Position numbers and translations under genes: made by a program. From NCBI RefSeq assembly GCF_904848625.1, contig NZ_CAJHCP010000003.1, forward strand, positions 186,001 through 250,000: 64,000 bases of DNA. Direction: 5' to 3'. Positions 27,685 through 36,842 of the stretch are shown in pieces. The notes beneath the pieces were generated by a model, which was given only the letters and a program-made list of their open reading frames with translations, did no database searches and was not told the origin of the DNA. Every line of letters begins with the position of its first letter. Position 1 is the first letter of the stretch. This stretch comes from Paraburkholderia metrosideri. Lineage in GTDB: Bacteria; Pseudomonadota; Gammaproteobacteria; Burkholderiales; Burkholderiaceae.

Positions 27685-28310
27685 GGGCGCGCTCGCTTCG
27701 GGAAGCATTCAGAGATTCGCTCGGGGACCCGCTCAGGACCCCGTTCAGCGTCTTGCGCCGGGGCGCGCGTGAAGCTGCGCAAGCGCGACCTGGCGGATGG
27801 TCCGGCAACCGGTTGCGGCTCATCGCGGCGGGTGCGCTTTGCGTCGGCGCCAGCCTGATGACGAGCGGCTGCACGTCGATCGGCGCGGCCAGCGGTGCCG
27901 CGGCAGGCGTCGCGTCGGGCATCTTCACGTCGAACCCGGCGGTGGCGATCGGCGTCGGCATCGCCGTGCAGGCGGCAACCGACGAAGCGGTCGCCCGCTA
28001 TATGAAGAGCATGCACAAGGACCAGCAGGACCTGATCGCGGCGTTGGCGGGCGACATGCCGGTCGGCGAGACGCGCCCCTGGTCGGTCAAGCACACGCTG
28101 CCCATCGAGAACGGCCACGGCGAAGTGCGCGTGATCCGTGCATTCGGTTCGTCGCTCGCGCTGTGCAAGGAATTCGTGTTCTCGGTGCGCGACGGCGACG
28201 GGCCGAACGCGCATGAAGCCTGGTTCACGGCGAGCGCGTGTCAGCAGGACAAAGGCTGGAAGTGGGCGTCCGCCGAACCTGCGGTCGAACGCTGGGGCAA
28301 TCTGCAATAA
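27681..28310 (+). CDS. Putative lipoprotein, second of a tandem paralogous pair
   Basis: A 209-residue protein from ATG 27681, which overlaps the stop of the preceding gene. An unusually long basic N-terminus (about 40 residues, MRARSLREAFRDSLGDPLRT) precedes the hydrophobic signal segment and lipobox LMTSGC. The mature part has a Gly/Ala-rich helix (GAASGAAAGVASGIF) and a C-terminal domain with VGETRPWSVKHTLPIENGHG, ending KWASAEPAVERWGNLQ, nearly the same as the upstream paralogue. No enzymatic motif is seen. The long n-region raises the possibility that the true start is downstream, but no better ATG/GTG with a ribosome-binding site is present. Confidence 0.8.
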   Translation: MRARSLREAFRDSLGDPLRTPFSVLRRGAREAAQARPGGWSGNRLRLIAAGALCVGASLMTSGCTSIGAASGAAAGVASGIFTSNPAVAIGVGIAVQAATDEAVARYMKSMHKDQQDLIAALAGDMPVGETRPWSVKHTLPIENGHGEVRVIRAFGSSLALCKEFVFSVRDGDGPNAHEAWFTASACQQDKGWKWASAEPAVERWGNLQ

Positions 28311-28321
28311 ACGCACAGCAT

Positions 28322-28353
28322 GAAAAAAGCGGCGGGGGTCTCCCCTGCCGCTT
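28322..28353 (-). terminator. Terminator of the ABC permease-ATPase operon
   Basis: A GC-rich hairpin (AAGCGGC-GGGG / CCCC-GCCGCTT with one bulge). On the minus strand it is followed by TTTTTTC. It also sits right after the lipoprotein stop on the plus strand and may work both ways. Confidence 0.75.
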
Positions 28354-28402
28354 CTGTCTGCATCGGTTCTTCGCGAGGCGCGCTCACGCGCCTCCCCCTC
28401 GT

Positions 28403-29749
28403 TCAAGACTCCACGTCTTCGAGGCTGAAGATTTCGGTCTGGTCGTTGTACGAGAAAATCTCGCCATAACGGCCCCAGTTGATGACCGCGTCCAGCGTTT
28501 CTTCCGCCGCGCTGTCCGACAGAAAATCCTCCAGCTCCTGTTCGAAGCGCACGCGCGGCGCGCGATGCCCCGGCCGTTCGTTCAGCACCTTCTTGATTCG
28601 CGCAGCAAGCGGCACGTGCCGCAGCAGATGCTCGGCGAACATCATCTTCCGTTCCTGCGTGCCGAACTCGGAGAACACACGCGCCGGCGGCGTGAGGAAA
28701 ATATCGCCTTCGCGGATGTCGGCAAAACCGAGATGCTGCAGCACTTCGGCCACCGGGAACAGATCGTCGACCTCCAGGTGCAGCGAACGTGCGATTTCCG
28801 GCATGTCAGCGCGTCCGTGGTACGGCGCGGCAGCCAGCGTTTCGATCAGACCCGCCATCAGGTTGGTCGACACATGCGGCAGCCAGCTATGCAGCTCGAG
28901 CCCCTTCTTGGTCTTCTCGTCCGTCTGGCGTGCGGTCATCTTCGCGTAGATGTCGTCCACCAGCTTGCGGAACGCCGGGTCGAGACGGTTACGCGGATGC
29001 TTGAACGGCACCTTGATCTCAGCCACCACGCGCCCCGGATTCGACGACAACACCAGAATCCGGTCGCACATGAACACCGCTTCCTCGATGTTGTGCGTGA
29101 CGATCAGCACCGACTTGATCGGCATGCGGCCTTGCGTCCACAGATCGAGCAAATCGGTACGCAGCGTTTCGGCGGTCAGCACGTCAAGCGCGGAGAACGG
29201 TTCGTCCATCAGCAGCAGCGTCGGGTCGACCACCAGCGCGCGCGCAAAGCCGACGCGCTGCCGCATACCGCCCGACAACTCGCGCGGATACGCGTTTTCA
29301 AACCCGTCGAGACCGATCAGGTCGATCGCGGCAAGCGCCCGCGTGCGCCGCTCGCTCGCGCCGACACCCTGCGCTTCGAGACCCGCCTCCACGTTTTGCA
29401 GCACAGTCAGCCACGGGAACAGCGCGAAGGTCTGGAACACCATCGCGACGCCCTTCGCCGGGCCGTCGAGCGGCTTGCCCATATAGGTGACTTCGCCATC
29501 GGTCGGTTCGATCAAACCGGCGATGATGCGCAGCAGCGTCGATTTGCCCGAACCCGAACGACCCAGCAGACCGACGATTTCGCCTTCGCGCAACGACAGA
29601 TTCGCGTCGTCGAGAACGAGCAGTTCGCCCTGCGACTTGTTGAAACCGCGGCACACGTCCTTGACGCGCAGGATCTCTTCGCCGAGGCGCGGCGGCTTGG
29701 GCGGCGTCTGGATCGGTGCGGCGGTCATAGCAGCTTTAGGATTTTGCAT
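28403..29749 (-). CDS. ABC importer ATPase with C-terminal AAA-associated domain
   Basis: A 448-residue ATP-binding subunit of the nitrate/sulfonate/taurine-type (SsuB/TauB/NrtD-like) importers. The ATPase (about 25-260) has Walker A GRSGSGKS, signature LSGGMRQRVGFARAL and Walker B LLMDEPFSALD. The extra 170-residue C-terminus (from about LDPAFRKLVDDIYAKMTARQ) resembles the AAA-associated C-terminal domain found in a subset of these ATPases and may sense ligand or stabilise the dimer. It is preceded by the double permease at 29846 with a 96-bp gap. No binding protein gene is present, so the substrate is not assignable. Confidence 0.88.
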   Translation of the reverse strand: MQNPKAAMTAAPIQTPPKPPRLGEEILRVKDVCRGFNKSQGELLVLDDANLSLREGEIVGLLGRSGSGKSTLLRIIAGLIEPTDGEVTYMGKPLDGPAKGVAMVFQTFALFPWLTVLQNVEAGLEAQGVGASERRTRALAAIDLIGLDGFENAYPRELSGGMRQRVGFARALVVDPTLLLMDEPFSALDVLTAETLRTDLLDLWTQGRMPIKSVLIVTHNIEEAVFMCDRILVLSSNPGRVVAEIKVPFKHPRNRLDPAFRKLVDDIYAKMTARQTDEKTKKGLELHSWLPHVSTNLMAGLIETLAAAPYHGRADMPEIARSLHLEVDDLFPVAEVLQHLGFADIREGDIFLTPPARVFSEFGTQERKMMFAEHLLRHVPLAARIKKVLNERPGHRAPRVRFEQELEDFLSDSAAEETLDAVINWGRYGEIFSYNDQTEIFSLEDVES

Positions 29750-29845
29750 CGCGTTATGCCTTCATTTCTCTGATGAACACGCCAGGCTCGTGCCGAGTCT
29801 CAGTCGCTCGGGAAGCCTGGCGCCAAGCGCCAGGTTCGGGGGCGC

Positions 29846-31597
29846 TCAATCAAGCCGGAGCTTGGCTTCGGCGTACGCGAACAGCGGACGCCACAGCAGT
29901 CGGTTGAACAGCGTCACGAACAGGGACATCACGGCGATGCCCACAATGATCTTCGGATAGTCGCCCGCTGCGGTGGTCTGCGCGATGTACGCGCCCAAAC
30001 CGTGCGCCGCCACCTTGGTGTCGCCCCACTGGACGAATTCCGCCACGATACTCGCGTTCCACGCGCCGCCCGACGCGGTGATTGCGCCGGTCACGTAGTA
30101 CGGGAAAATGCCGGGCAGCATTGCCTGACGCCACCACTGCCAGCCGCGGATGTGGAAATTCTTGGCCGCCTCGCGGTAGTCGTTCGGATAGGAACTCGCA
30201 CCGGCAATGACGTTAAAAAGGATATACCACTGCGTGCCGAGCACGATCAGCGGCGACAGCCAGATGTCCGGGTTCAGGTGGAACCGCACGATCACGATCA
30301 CGAACACCGGGAACAGCAGGTTGGCCGGGAACGCGGCGAGGAACTGCGCAAGCGGCTGGATTTTCTCGGAGAGCGCCGGACGCAGCCCGATCAGCACGCC
30401 GATCGGCACCCAGATCACCGAAGCAATCGCGATCAGCACCACCACGCGAAGCAGCGTGATAAGACCGAGCACGAATACGTGACCGACTTCGTCGAGCGAC
30501 ACGCCGGTGCGCACATACATGAACACGCGATACACGACGTACACGGTGGCGAGCAGCACCAGCGTGGCCCAAACGATGTCACCCACCTTCGAACTCTTTT
30601 CACGCTGCGGAATCTGGAAACGCGGCGCGCTGAACGCCGGCAACTGGAAGCGCACGCGTGCGGCCTTCGCGAACATCCAGCCGAGCGGCACCAGCAAACG
30701 GTGGATCAGCCGGGTGCGGCGAATCAGGTCGAGCAGCCAGGATTCCGGCGCGTCGCCGGAACTGGTGTTTTCCATGCGGAACTTGTCGGCCCACGCGACC
30801 AGCGGACGGAACAGCAGCTGGTCGTACGCGAGGATCACGACCGTCATCGCGAGGATCACCCAGCCGATCGCGTGCAGATTCTTGACCTGGATCGCCTGCG
30901 CCAGATACGCGCCGATGCCCGGCAGCGTGATCGTGTTATTGCCGACCGTGATGGCTTCGGACGCGACCACGAAGAACCAGCCGCCCGACATCGACATCAT
31001 CATGTTCCAGATGAGGCCCGGCATCGAGAACGGTACTTCGAGCTTCCAGAAGCGTTGCCATGAAGTCAGATGAAAGCCGCGCGACACCTCGTCCAGATCG
31101 CGCGGCACCGTGCGCAGCGACTGATAGAAGCTGAACGTCATATTCCACGCCTGGCTCGTGAAGATCGCGAAGATCGCCGCGAGTTCGGCACCGAGCACGC
31201 GGCCCGGAAACAGCGCGAGGAAGAACGTGACCGTAAACGAAATGTAGCCCAGCACCGGCACCGACTGAAGAATGTCCAGAATCGGCACGAGCACGAGTCC
31301 CGCGCGGCGGCTCTTGGCGGCCAGCGTGCCATAGCCCAGCGTGAAGATCAGCGACGCGACCATTGCCGCCAGCATGCGCAGCGTAGTGCGCATCGCATAT
31401 TCGGGCAGATTCGACGGATCGAGCGAGATGGCCTGGCTCTTCAGCACCGACATCGGCGCCAGCGTCTCGTGAAAGCCGATCGCCGTCATCGCAATAATGC
31501 AGATGATCAGCGGAAAGGCGACGAAGTCCCAACGATTGGGCAACACCCGCCATGCCGACGCATTGGCGGTGCGCTTCAGGTTAAAACTGAAATCCAT
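29846..31597 (-). CDS. ABC importer permease, two fused membrane domains
   Basis: A 583-residue inner-membrane protein in which two BPD-type permease domains are fused head to tail. Each half has about six helices and its own EAA coupling loop: first SRGFHLTSWQRFWKLEVPFS, then AAKNFHIRGWQWWRQAMLPG. The halves are joined by a cytoplasmic linker of about 80 residues (around 270-350). One polypeptide thus replaces a permease dimer, working with the ATPase encoded downstream. The family is annotated for sulfonate or similar anions, but no substrate can be read from the sequence. ATG 31597 (MDFSFNLKRTANASAWRVLP) is the only early start. Confidence 0.9.
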   Translation of the reverse strand: MDFSFNLKRTANASAWRVLPNRWDFVAFPLIICIIAMTAIGFHETLAPMSVLKSQAISLDPSNLPEYAMRTTLRMLAAMVASLIFTLGYGTLAAKSRRAGLVLVPILDILQSVPVLGYISFTVTFFLALFPGRVLGAELAAIFAIFTSQAWNMTFSFYQSLRTVPRDLDEVSRGFHLTSWQRFWKLEVPFSMPGLIWNMMMSMSGGWFFVVASEAITVGNNTITLPGIGAYLAQAIQVKNLHAIGWVILAMTVVILAYDQLLFRPLVAWADKFRMENTSSGDAPESWLLDLIRRTRLIHRLLVPLGWMFAKAARVRFQLPAFSAPRFQIPQREKSSKVGDIVWATLVLLATVYVVYRVFMYVRTGVSLDEVGHVFVLGLITLLRVVVLIAIASVIWVPIGVLIGLRPALSEKIQPLAQFLAAFPANLLFPVFVIVIVRFHLNPDIWLSPLIVLGTQWYILFNVIAGASSYPNDYREAAKNFHIRGWQWWRQAMLPGIFPYYVTGAITASGGAWNASIVAEFVQWGDTKVAAHGLGAYIAQTTAAGDYPKIIVGIAVMSLFVTLFNRLLWRPLFAYAEAKLRLD

Positions 31598-32318
31598 CAG
31601 AGGCCCTCCCCTTCGTGGCTAGTGTTCTTCTTGTCGAAGGAGCACGCGGCTTTAGCGCGGCGGTCTGAAGATCGGTCCGGAAAGCGGAAATCATGCATGG
31701 CAAAACGCGTGTGCGCGGTAAATCGTTGGCGTTGGAGACACGTGGGCCGGTGACGGGCGGGGGGCGCAACGCACTGTTCAGAGCCGTTCACGACCACCTC
31801 CATCAAGCTGGCCTGCGGTCGCCGCAGGCGCCGCCCGTAGGGCTGGCGAGCTTTCCTTGTTTTGGACGGCACGACACTACACCATCCACTGTTTCAGGCA
31901 CAACCTTTCGCGGCAAATCGCGGTAAATACAGGCGTACGTCCGGCAAACCGGTCTGGAGCCGCCACGCTGAACCGGCTTGGCGACGCAGCGAGCGTGGCG
32001 CGTCAGCCACATCGGCGGACCTCGCGGTCATCCGCAAAATCACCGCGGGTTGCCTCGGAGACCCTCCCGTCTTCAGATGAACAGCCAGCTTGCCGTTCAT
32101 AACTGGAAAGGTGTGGCGCCAGTACTTCGCATTCCCGCAATAACGGTGGCGTCTGGCCCCATGACGGTTAAAATCAGGAAACGACGCGCCTCGCCCGGCC
32201 GTTACCCCGGACCACGATGGCGGCGGATCGTCACTCGCTTGCAGAGGGTCGGCACAGCGCCAGCGCGCTGCCATGAATGAGCTTGTTGCATGTCACAGCC
32301 AGACGGATCAGAGGGTCG
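31598..32318. other. Long divergent intergenic region, no gene seen
   Basis: About 720 bp between the ABC permease and the diguanylate cyclase, transcribed divergently. It contains a short perfect hairpin, GCCTGCGG-TCG-CCGCAGGC (31811-31829), without a T tail. ORFs on either strand lack ribosome-binding sites and family resemblance. Confidence 0.45.
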
Positions 32319-34010
32319 ATGAACAGAACAACCTTGCGCCAGGTAACCGGTCCGATCAGCTTCGTGCTGATCGTGCTGGTTTGCTGGTTCGTGGCAGGCA
32401 TGGTCGCGGACCGGATGGTACAGCAAGAGCTGGACGCTGCCCTGCGCACGCAGCGGCAAATGTCCGCATCGGTTGTCGACAACATGGCCGAGGTGATTGC
32501 CAGCGACCTCGCCATGTCTCGCGCTATCCCCGCAACCATGGCCGAATTGGACGTGGTCCAGCGCGCCCTGGTGCAATCCCAGAATTATGCCGCGAACAGC
32601 GAAGCGGCGGAACCCGCTCTGCGCGCCGCATTGCTAAAAGACCGCCAGATGACCACCGTGAGCAACTTCCTGCACGACGCGCAGGGCTTCTCCGGGCTCG
32701 ATCAGATCTGGCTGGTCAATACCAACGGCATCTGCGTGGCGTCGAGCGACTCGACCAACAATCCGCAGGCGGCCGAGCGCTCGTTTGTCGGCATCGACAT
32801 GCGCACGCGGGCCTATCTGACGAATGCGCTGCTCGGTGCATTCTCGGAAGCCTATGGTGTGGGCCGCTCGAGCGGCGAGCCCGGCATCTTCATCGCCGCG
32901 CCGGTGTATGCGGACGGCCTGCTGGTCGGCGTGGTGGTCGCGAAGGTAGGGATCGCGCGTTTGCGCCACTGGGTCGCGCACGAGGGCACCTTCGTCGCCG
33001 ACGAGAACGGCGTGATCATCATGGCGCATAACAGCGAACTCGAAGGCCACACGCTGCCCAACTCCCACGTCACCCAGATGAGCGCCGCCGACCGCAAGCT
33101 GATCTATCACCGCGACGTGTTCCCCGATATGGAGATTCGCGTCGATACACAGGTTCGCGAAGAGGCGCCGTGGGTGCCGGCGGCCGTCGCCGGGCAGTTG
33201 TTCGGGATGAGCGAGCAGCCGGCGCCGTCGCTGTATCAGGCTCGCAATGGCCTGAACTCGGGCCTGTCCGCGCATCTGGTCGACCCGCTCGCAGCGTGGC
33301 CCGAACTGCTGCGCAATCACAAACGCGATCATCTGCTGGTGTTCCTGACGCTGGCCGGCACGGTCGCGCTGGCGTGGGTCATCACGGTGTCGTATGTGCG
33401 CGAGCGGCGCCACCATCGCGCCACGCGCGATCTGGCGGAACAATTGCAATCGGCCAACACCCTGCTGTCGGCGGAGGCTCGCCACGACGCGCTGACTGGC
33501 GCGTTGTCGCGACGCTACTTTCTCGACCTGTTGCGGCGGGAGATCGAGCGCGCTCATGCGAGCCACGAACCGCTCTGCATGGCAATTGCCGACCTCGACC
33601 ACTTCAAGCAGATCAACGACCGCTTCGGCCATGCGGCCGGCGACCGCGCGCTCGAACATTTCGTCGACACATGCCGGGCCGAGCTTCGCAATGCCGACTC
33701 GATTGGCCGGCTTGGCGGCGAAGAGTTCGGCTTGCTGCTGCCGGTCACGAATCTCGCCGACGGACGCGAGGTGGTCGAACGCTTGCGGCTGCGTCTGAAG
33801 GCGGTTCCTTCGCCGAAGCTTCCGCCTTCGGTGGGGCTGAGCGTCAGCATCGGCATCACCGAACTGTCGCCCGACGATTTGCCCGAGCGGATCGTGAGCC
33901 GCGCCGACACCGCGCTCTACGCGGCGAAATCGGGCGGCCGCGACCGCACCGAAGCGCTGCCGCCCGACGACACCGCGCCACCCACCCGCACGGTGGCCAG
34001 CGTCCTATAG
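32319..34010 (+). CDS. Membrane diguanylate cyclase with periplasmic sensor domain
   Basis: It makes cyclic di-GMP from two GTP. The 563-residue protein starts at ATG 32319 (MNRTTLRQVTGPISFVLIVL), preceded by GAGGG. One transmembrane helix (about 10-30) leads to a periplasmic region of about 300 residues with a PDC/Cache-like fold (FSGLDQIWLVNTNGICVASS; GEPGIFIAAPVYADGLLVGV). A second helix (HLLVFLTLAGTVALAWVITV) and a coiled linker follow. The GGDEF domain has DALTGALSRRYF, metal-binding IADLDHFKQINDRFGHAAGD and active-site GGEEF at about 466-470. The inhibitory I-site RxxD is present as RNAD five residues before it. There is no EAL domain. Activity is probably gated by a small-molecule ligand. 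Confidence 0.93.
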   Translation: MNRTTLRQVTGPISFVLIVLVCWFVAGMVADRMVQQELDAALRTQRQMSASVVDNMAEVIASDLAMSRAIPATMAELDVVQRALVQSQNYAANSEAAEPALRAALLKDRQMTTVSNFLHDAQGFSGLDQIWLVNTNGICVASSDSTNNPQAAERSFVGIDMRTRAYLTNALLGAFSEAYGVGRSSGEPGIFIAAPVYADGLLVGVVVAKVGIARLRHWVAHEGTFVADENGVIIMAHNSELEGHTLPNSHVTQMSAADRKLIYHRDVFPDMEIRVDTQVREEAPWVPAAVAGQLFGMSEQPAPSLYQARNGLNSGLSAHLVDPLAAWPELLRNHKRDHLLVFLTLAGTVALAWVITVSYVRERRHHRATRDLAEQLQSANTLLSAEARHDALTGALSRRYFLDLLRREIERAHASHEPLCMAIADLDHFKQINDRFGHAAGDRALEHFVDTCRAELRNADSIGRLGGEEFGLLLPVTNLADGREVVERLRLRLKAVPSPKLPPSVGLSVSIGITELSPDDLPERIVSRADTALYAAKSGGRDRTEALPPDDTAPPTRTVASVL

Positions 34011-34190
34011 CGTCTGCCGAGGCCGCTCTGCAGCGTCCGATATTCGCTCAGGCGAACCCTGCTCAGCTATGTGCATAAGCTGACACAACGCAACCATCGC
34101 CCGAACATCGGCACCGGGCTTTCCGTGATGAAGCAGGTATCATCAACCCTGATTTCGAGGTTGCCGCTACCGCTTTAACGGGAGATTCGC

Positions 34191-34457
34191 ATGAAGGGAA
34201 ATTTGGTGATCGTCTGTCGCGATCAGGACGCTAACGCATTCGACCATCTGCTGGCTGAATATGGTGCTTTCCAGACGCGCCTGTCGTCGACCGCGTGGTA
34301 TCTGAAACTGGCTGTCGCGCCGGAACTGATTCAGGAGGAGATACTCGCGCGCCTCGGCAAATACACCACGCACTATATTTTCGAGGCTGAAACGGTGACG
34401 TGGAATACGGTGGATAGCGACGCGGCGAATGCGTTGAATACACTGTTTTCAGACTGA
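34191..34457 (+). CDS. Small conserved hypothetical protein
   Basis: An 88-residue soluble protein starting at ATG 34191 (MKGNLVIVCRDQDANAFDHL) with GGGAG 7 bp before. The alternating pattern (NLVIVCR ... WYLKLAVAP ... THYIFEAETVTW) suggests a small alpha/beta ferredoxin-like fold. I do not recognise the family. It is followed by a perfect 9-bp hairpin. Confidence 0.75.
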   Translation: MKGNLVIVCRDQDANAFDHLLAEYGAFQTRLSSTAWYLKLAVAPELIQEEILARLGKYTTHYIFEAETVTWNTVDSDAANALNTLFSD

Positions 34458-34482
34458 CGCAGCGGGGAAGGCCCGGTGAAAC

Positions 34483-34503
34483 ATCCGGACGTCACGTCCG
34501 GAT
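34483..34503. terminator. Hairpin after the small gene (weak terminator)
   Basis: ATCCGGACG-TCA-CGTCCGGAT, a perfect 9-bp stem with a 3-base loop, 26 bp after the stop. No T run follows, so it may be a Rho-assisted terminator or an RNA-stabilising stem. Confidence 0.45.
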
Positions 34504-34597
34504 ATCGAACTCAAGGTGCAGATGCGCAGCGCCTGCACCGGGCAGTTTCCACGAGACTGTAGATACCGCGTTAAATACTGCCCGGCTCTAATAATAG

Positions 34598-35914
34598 CTA
34601 CCACGCACTTTCCGACACTGCCGCCACTCGCGGCACCACGTCGAACGGAAAGCTCATCAGCACTCGCAAACCACGGCCGCCGTGGTTGCCGATTTCCCAC
34701 TCCCCGCCTGCACGCCGCACCAGCCGCTCGACGATGGCCAGACCGAGCCCGCTGTGGCCATTGCCGCCGCGCGCCGGATCGAGCCGCACGAAAGGCCGGC
34801 TGGCATTGATCAGATCCTGCGGCGCGATGCCTTTGCCGTTATCGCTGACCGCCAGCGTAAAGCCTTGCGACGTGCGCGCCGTGGTGACGGTAATGGGCGG
34901 CGCACCATACGCGTGTGCATTGTCGAGCAAGTTGGACAGAATCCGGTCGAGCGTGGCGGCGGGCAGCAGGAACGTTGCCCCCGCATTGAGTTCGGTCAGC
35001 ACGGTCGGCGCACCGGCGGCGACCGCACGATAACTGCGCACCACGCGTTCGCACTGCGCGTCCACTTCGACGGCCTCGCTGCGATCGGCGCCGTCGTGCG
35101 CAAACACCAGAAACTGCTCGACGATATGCGTCATTGAATCGACGTCGCGCACTACGCCGTCGCGCATCTTCACTTCATCCATCATTTCGGCGCGCAGCCG
35201 CAAACGCGCCAGCGGCGTTTTCAGATCGTGCGCGACACCGGCGAGCATCACCGCGCGATCGTTTTCCGTGCGCGCCACTTCCTGCACCATCTGATTGAAG
35301 CCATGCGTCAGTTGACGCAATTCTCGTGGACCGCGCTCCGGCACCGGGGGCACCGGCAAGCCCCGGCCAAAACGCGCGACCGCCTGGGCCAGACTGCGCA
35401 GCGGCTGCTGCAACGCCCACGCAGCGAACAGCGCGGCCATCACTGCAAACGAGAAAATGATGACGAGCCACAGCACCGTACGGTCGAGCGAACGCGGCAT
35501 GCGCAGCGGCTGCATGGGGACGACGATCCAGCTGTGATCGGTCGCGGCGCGCACCCATAGCTCAGGCGGTTTGCCTGGCACCCCAACCCGCACCTGGGTG
35601 CCCGACGGCATGCGATCGCGCACGTCCTCGACGAAACGTTCGAGCGGCGGCGGCATTTCCGCGGCCTCGGGGGGCACTTCCGGGCTCGTCGGATCGACCA
35701 GCTTCACGCGCGACGGCAACGGTTGATCCGGCGTACGGGCGACGTGCTGGCGCACTGCGTCGACGAGAAACGTGGCCTCTTCGACCGCGTAGCGCGTTTG
35801 CAGCTGCGAGCGTTCGAGCCGCATCAGCGAGTACCACGCGAAATGCGACAGCAGCAATACTGCGACGACTAGCAGCGCCAGCCGTCCGAACAGGGAATCA
35901 ATGGGCCGACGCAT
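34598..35914 (-). CDS. Sensor histidine kinase, EnvZ-like
   Basis: A 438-residue inner-membrane kinase. Transmembrane helices lie near residues 10-28 and 150-172 and enclose a periplasmic region of about 120 residues, rich in Pro and Glu (DPTSPEVPPEAAEMPPPLER). A HAMP domain follows, then the H-box GVAHDLKTPLARLRLRAEMM, N-box LSNLLDNAHAYG, DNGKGIAP and GHSGLGLAIVERL. The H-box and kinase core are EnvZ/RstB-like. It starts at ATG 35914 and overlaps the end of the response-regulator gene by 17 bp, so expression is coupled. Divergence from a Spy/CpxP-like gene suggests it senses envelope stress or a metal (inference). Confidence 0.94.
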   Translation of the reverse strand: MRRPIDSLFGRLALLVVAVLLLSHFAWYSLMRLERSQLQTRYAVEEATFLVDAVRQHVARTPDQPLPSRVKLVDPTSPEVPPEAAEMPPPLERFVEDVRDRMPSGTQVRVGVPGKPPELWVRAATDHSWIVVPMQPLRMPRSLDRTVLWLVIIFSFAVMAALFAAWALQQPLRSLAQAVARFGRGLPVPPVPERGPRELRQLTHGFNQMVQEVARTENDRAVMLAGVAHDLKTPLARLRLRAEMMDEVKMRDGVVRDVDSMTHIVEQFLVFAHDGADRSEAVEVDAQCERVVRSYRAVAAGAPTVLTELNAGATFLLPAATLDRILSNLLDNAHAYGAPPITVTTARTSQGFTLAVSDNGKGIAPQDLINASRPFVRLDPARGGNGHSGLGLAIVERLVRRAGGEWEIGNHGGRGLRVLMSFPFDVVPRVAAVSESAW

Positions 35915-36623
35915 GTTGCTCGCCGTCAGGGACGAACACGTAACCGCGGCCGCGCACGGTCTGAATGAAGCGCGGCGTGGAAGGGTCCGTTTCGAGAATG
36001 CGGCGCAGGCGCCACACCTGCACGTCGATGCCACGGTCGGTGCCGTCGTATTCGGGACCGTGCAGCAGTTCAAGCAGGCGTTCACGCGTGAGCGTGCGCA
36101 TGGGGTGATTGACGAAAATCTTCAGCAATGCAAATTCACTGCCCGACAGCGTGAGCGGCTTGTCTTCCAGATGCAGCGTGCGCGACTGGAAGTCGAGTGT
36201 GAAGCGGCCGAAGTTGAACGGCTCGCGCTGTTCCGGCGCCGCCGCCGACGGCAACGTGCGACGCCGCCGCAGCACCGCCTGCACACGCGCCAGCAGCTCG
36301 CGCGGATTGAACGGCTTGCCGAGGTAGTCGTCTGCGCCGAGTTCGAGCCCGACGATCCGGTCGACGTCGTCTGCACGCGCGGTCAGCATGATGACGGGAA
36401 TGTCGTCGCCCGATGCGCGCAGCTTGCGCAGCGCCGTAAGGCCGTCGACGCCAGGCATCATCAGATCCAGCACGATCAGATCTGGACGCTCACGTTCGAG
36501 CCTGCGCTCGAGCGAGCCGGCGTCATGCAGCACCGATACTTCGATGCCCTGGCGGGCCAGATAGTCGCGCAGCAGATCGCGCAATTCGACGTCGTCGTCG
36601 ACAACAAGTATTTGAGTAGCCAT
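35898..36623 (-). CDS. OmpR-family response regulator
   Basis: A 241-residue DNA-binding regulator. The receiver has VVDDDVELRDLL, phospho-acceptor Asp in LIVLDLMMPGVDG, and the conserved Thr and Lys (MLTARADD; DDYLGKPFN). The C-terminal winged helix includes LTLSGSEFALLKIFVNHPMR, DVQVWRLRRILE and TVRGRGYVF. It is the partner of the overlapping EnvZ-like kinase gene. The two 10-bp-spaced direct repeats in the divergent promoter region (36680 and 36709) look like binding sites for this class of regulator. Confidence 0.95.
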   Translation of the reverse strand: MATQILVVDDDVELRDLLRDYLARQGIEVSVLHDAGSLERRLERERPDLIVLDLMMPGVDGLTALRKLRASGDDIPVIMLTARADDVDRIVGLELGADDYLGKPFNPRELLARVQAVLRRRRTLPSAAAPEQREPFNFGRFTLDFQSRTLHLEDKPLTLSGSEFALLKIFVNHPMRTLTRERLLELLHGPEYDGTDRGIDVQVWRLRRILETDPSTPRFIQTVRGRGYVFVPDGEQHASAH

Positions 36624-36679
36624 GGATTGAAGTTTAACGCGCAGCAGGAATGGTTTTAGTTAACCGACACCCCTCAAGG

Positions 36680-36723
36680 GTTACCGGGTGTTACGGTGAA
36701 AGGCGCACGTAATTCTCCGTAAT
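36680..36723. promoter_or_regulatory. Phased direct repeats, candidate OmpR-type operator
   Basis: GTTAC at 36680 and again at 36690, then GTAAT at 36709 and 36719, form two pairs of direct repeats, each exactly 10 bp apart. They lie in the 219-bp divergent region between the response regulator and the Spy-like gene. OmpR-family proteins bind tandem half-sites on one helical face with 10-bp period, so autoregulation and control of the Spy-like gene is a reasonable inference. Confidence 0.5.
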
Positions 36724-36842
36724 AGCGGTGGGAAGCCGCGTAACACAGCGAAGAGCGAGCTTCTCTACGCTGTGACTTACCGAATGCAGGCCGAACACAT
36801 TAACGGTTGCATCGTCGGCTATTCCATTACAAGGAGCCTTAC

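Noticed and set aside
28238..29773. A 511-codon plus-strand ORF opposite the ABC ATPase
   Set aside because: Shadow of the minus-strand ATPase with intact Walker and signature motifs; no ribosome-binding site.
31811..31829. A perfect 8-bp hairpin in the 31.6-32.3 kb gap as a terminator
   Set aside because: No T run on either strand and no gene ends there.
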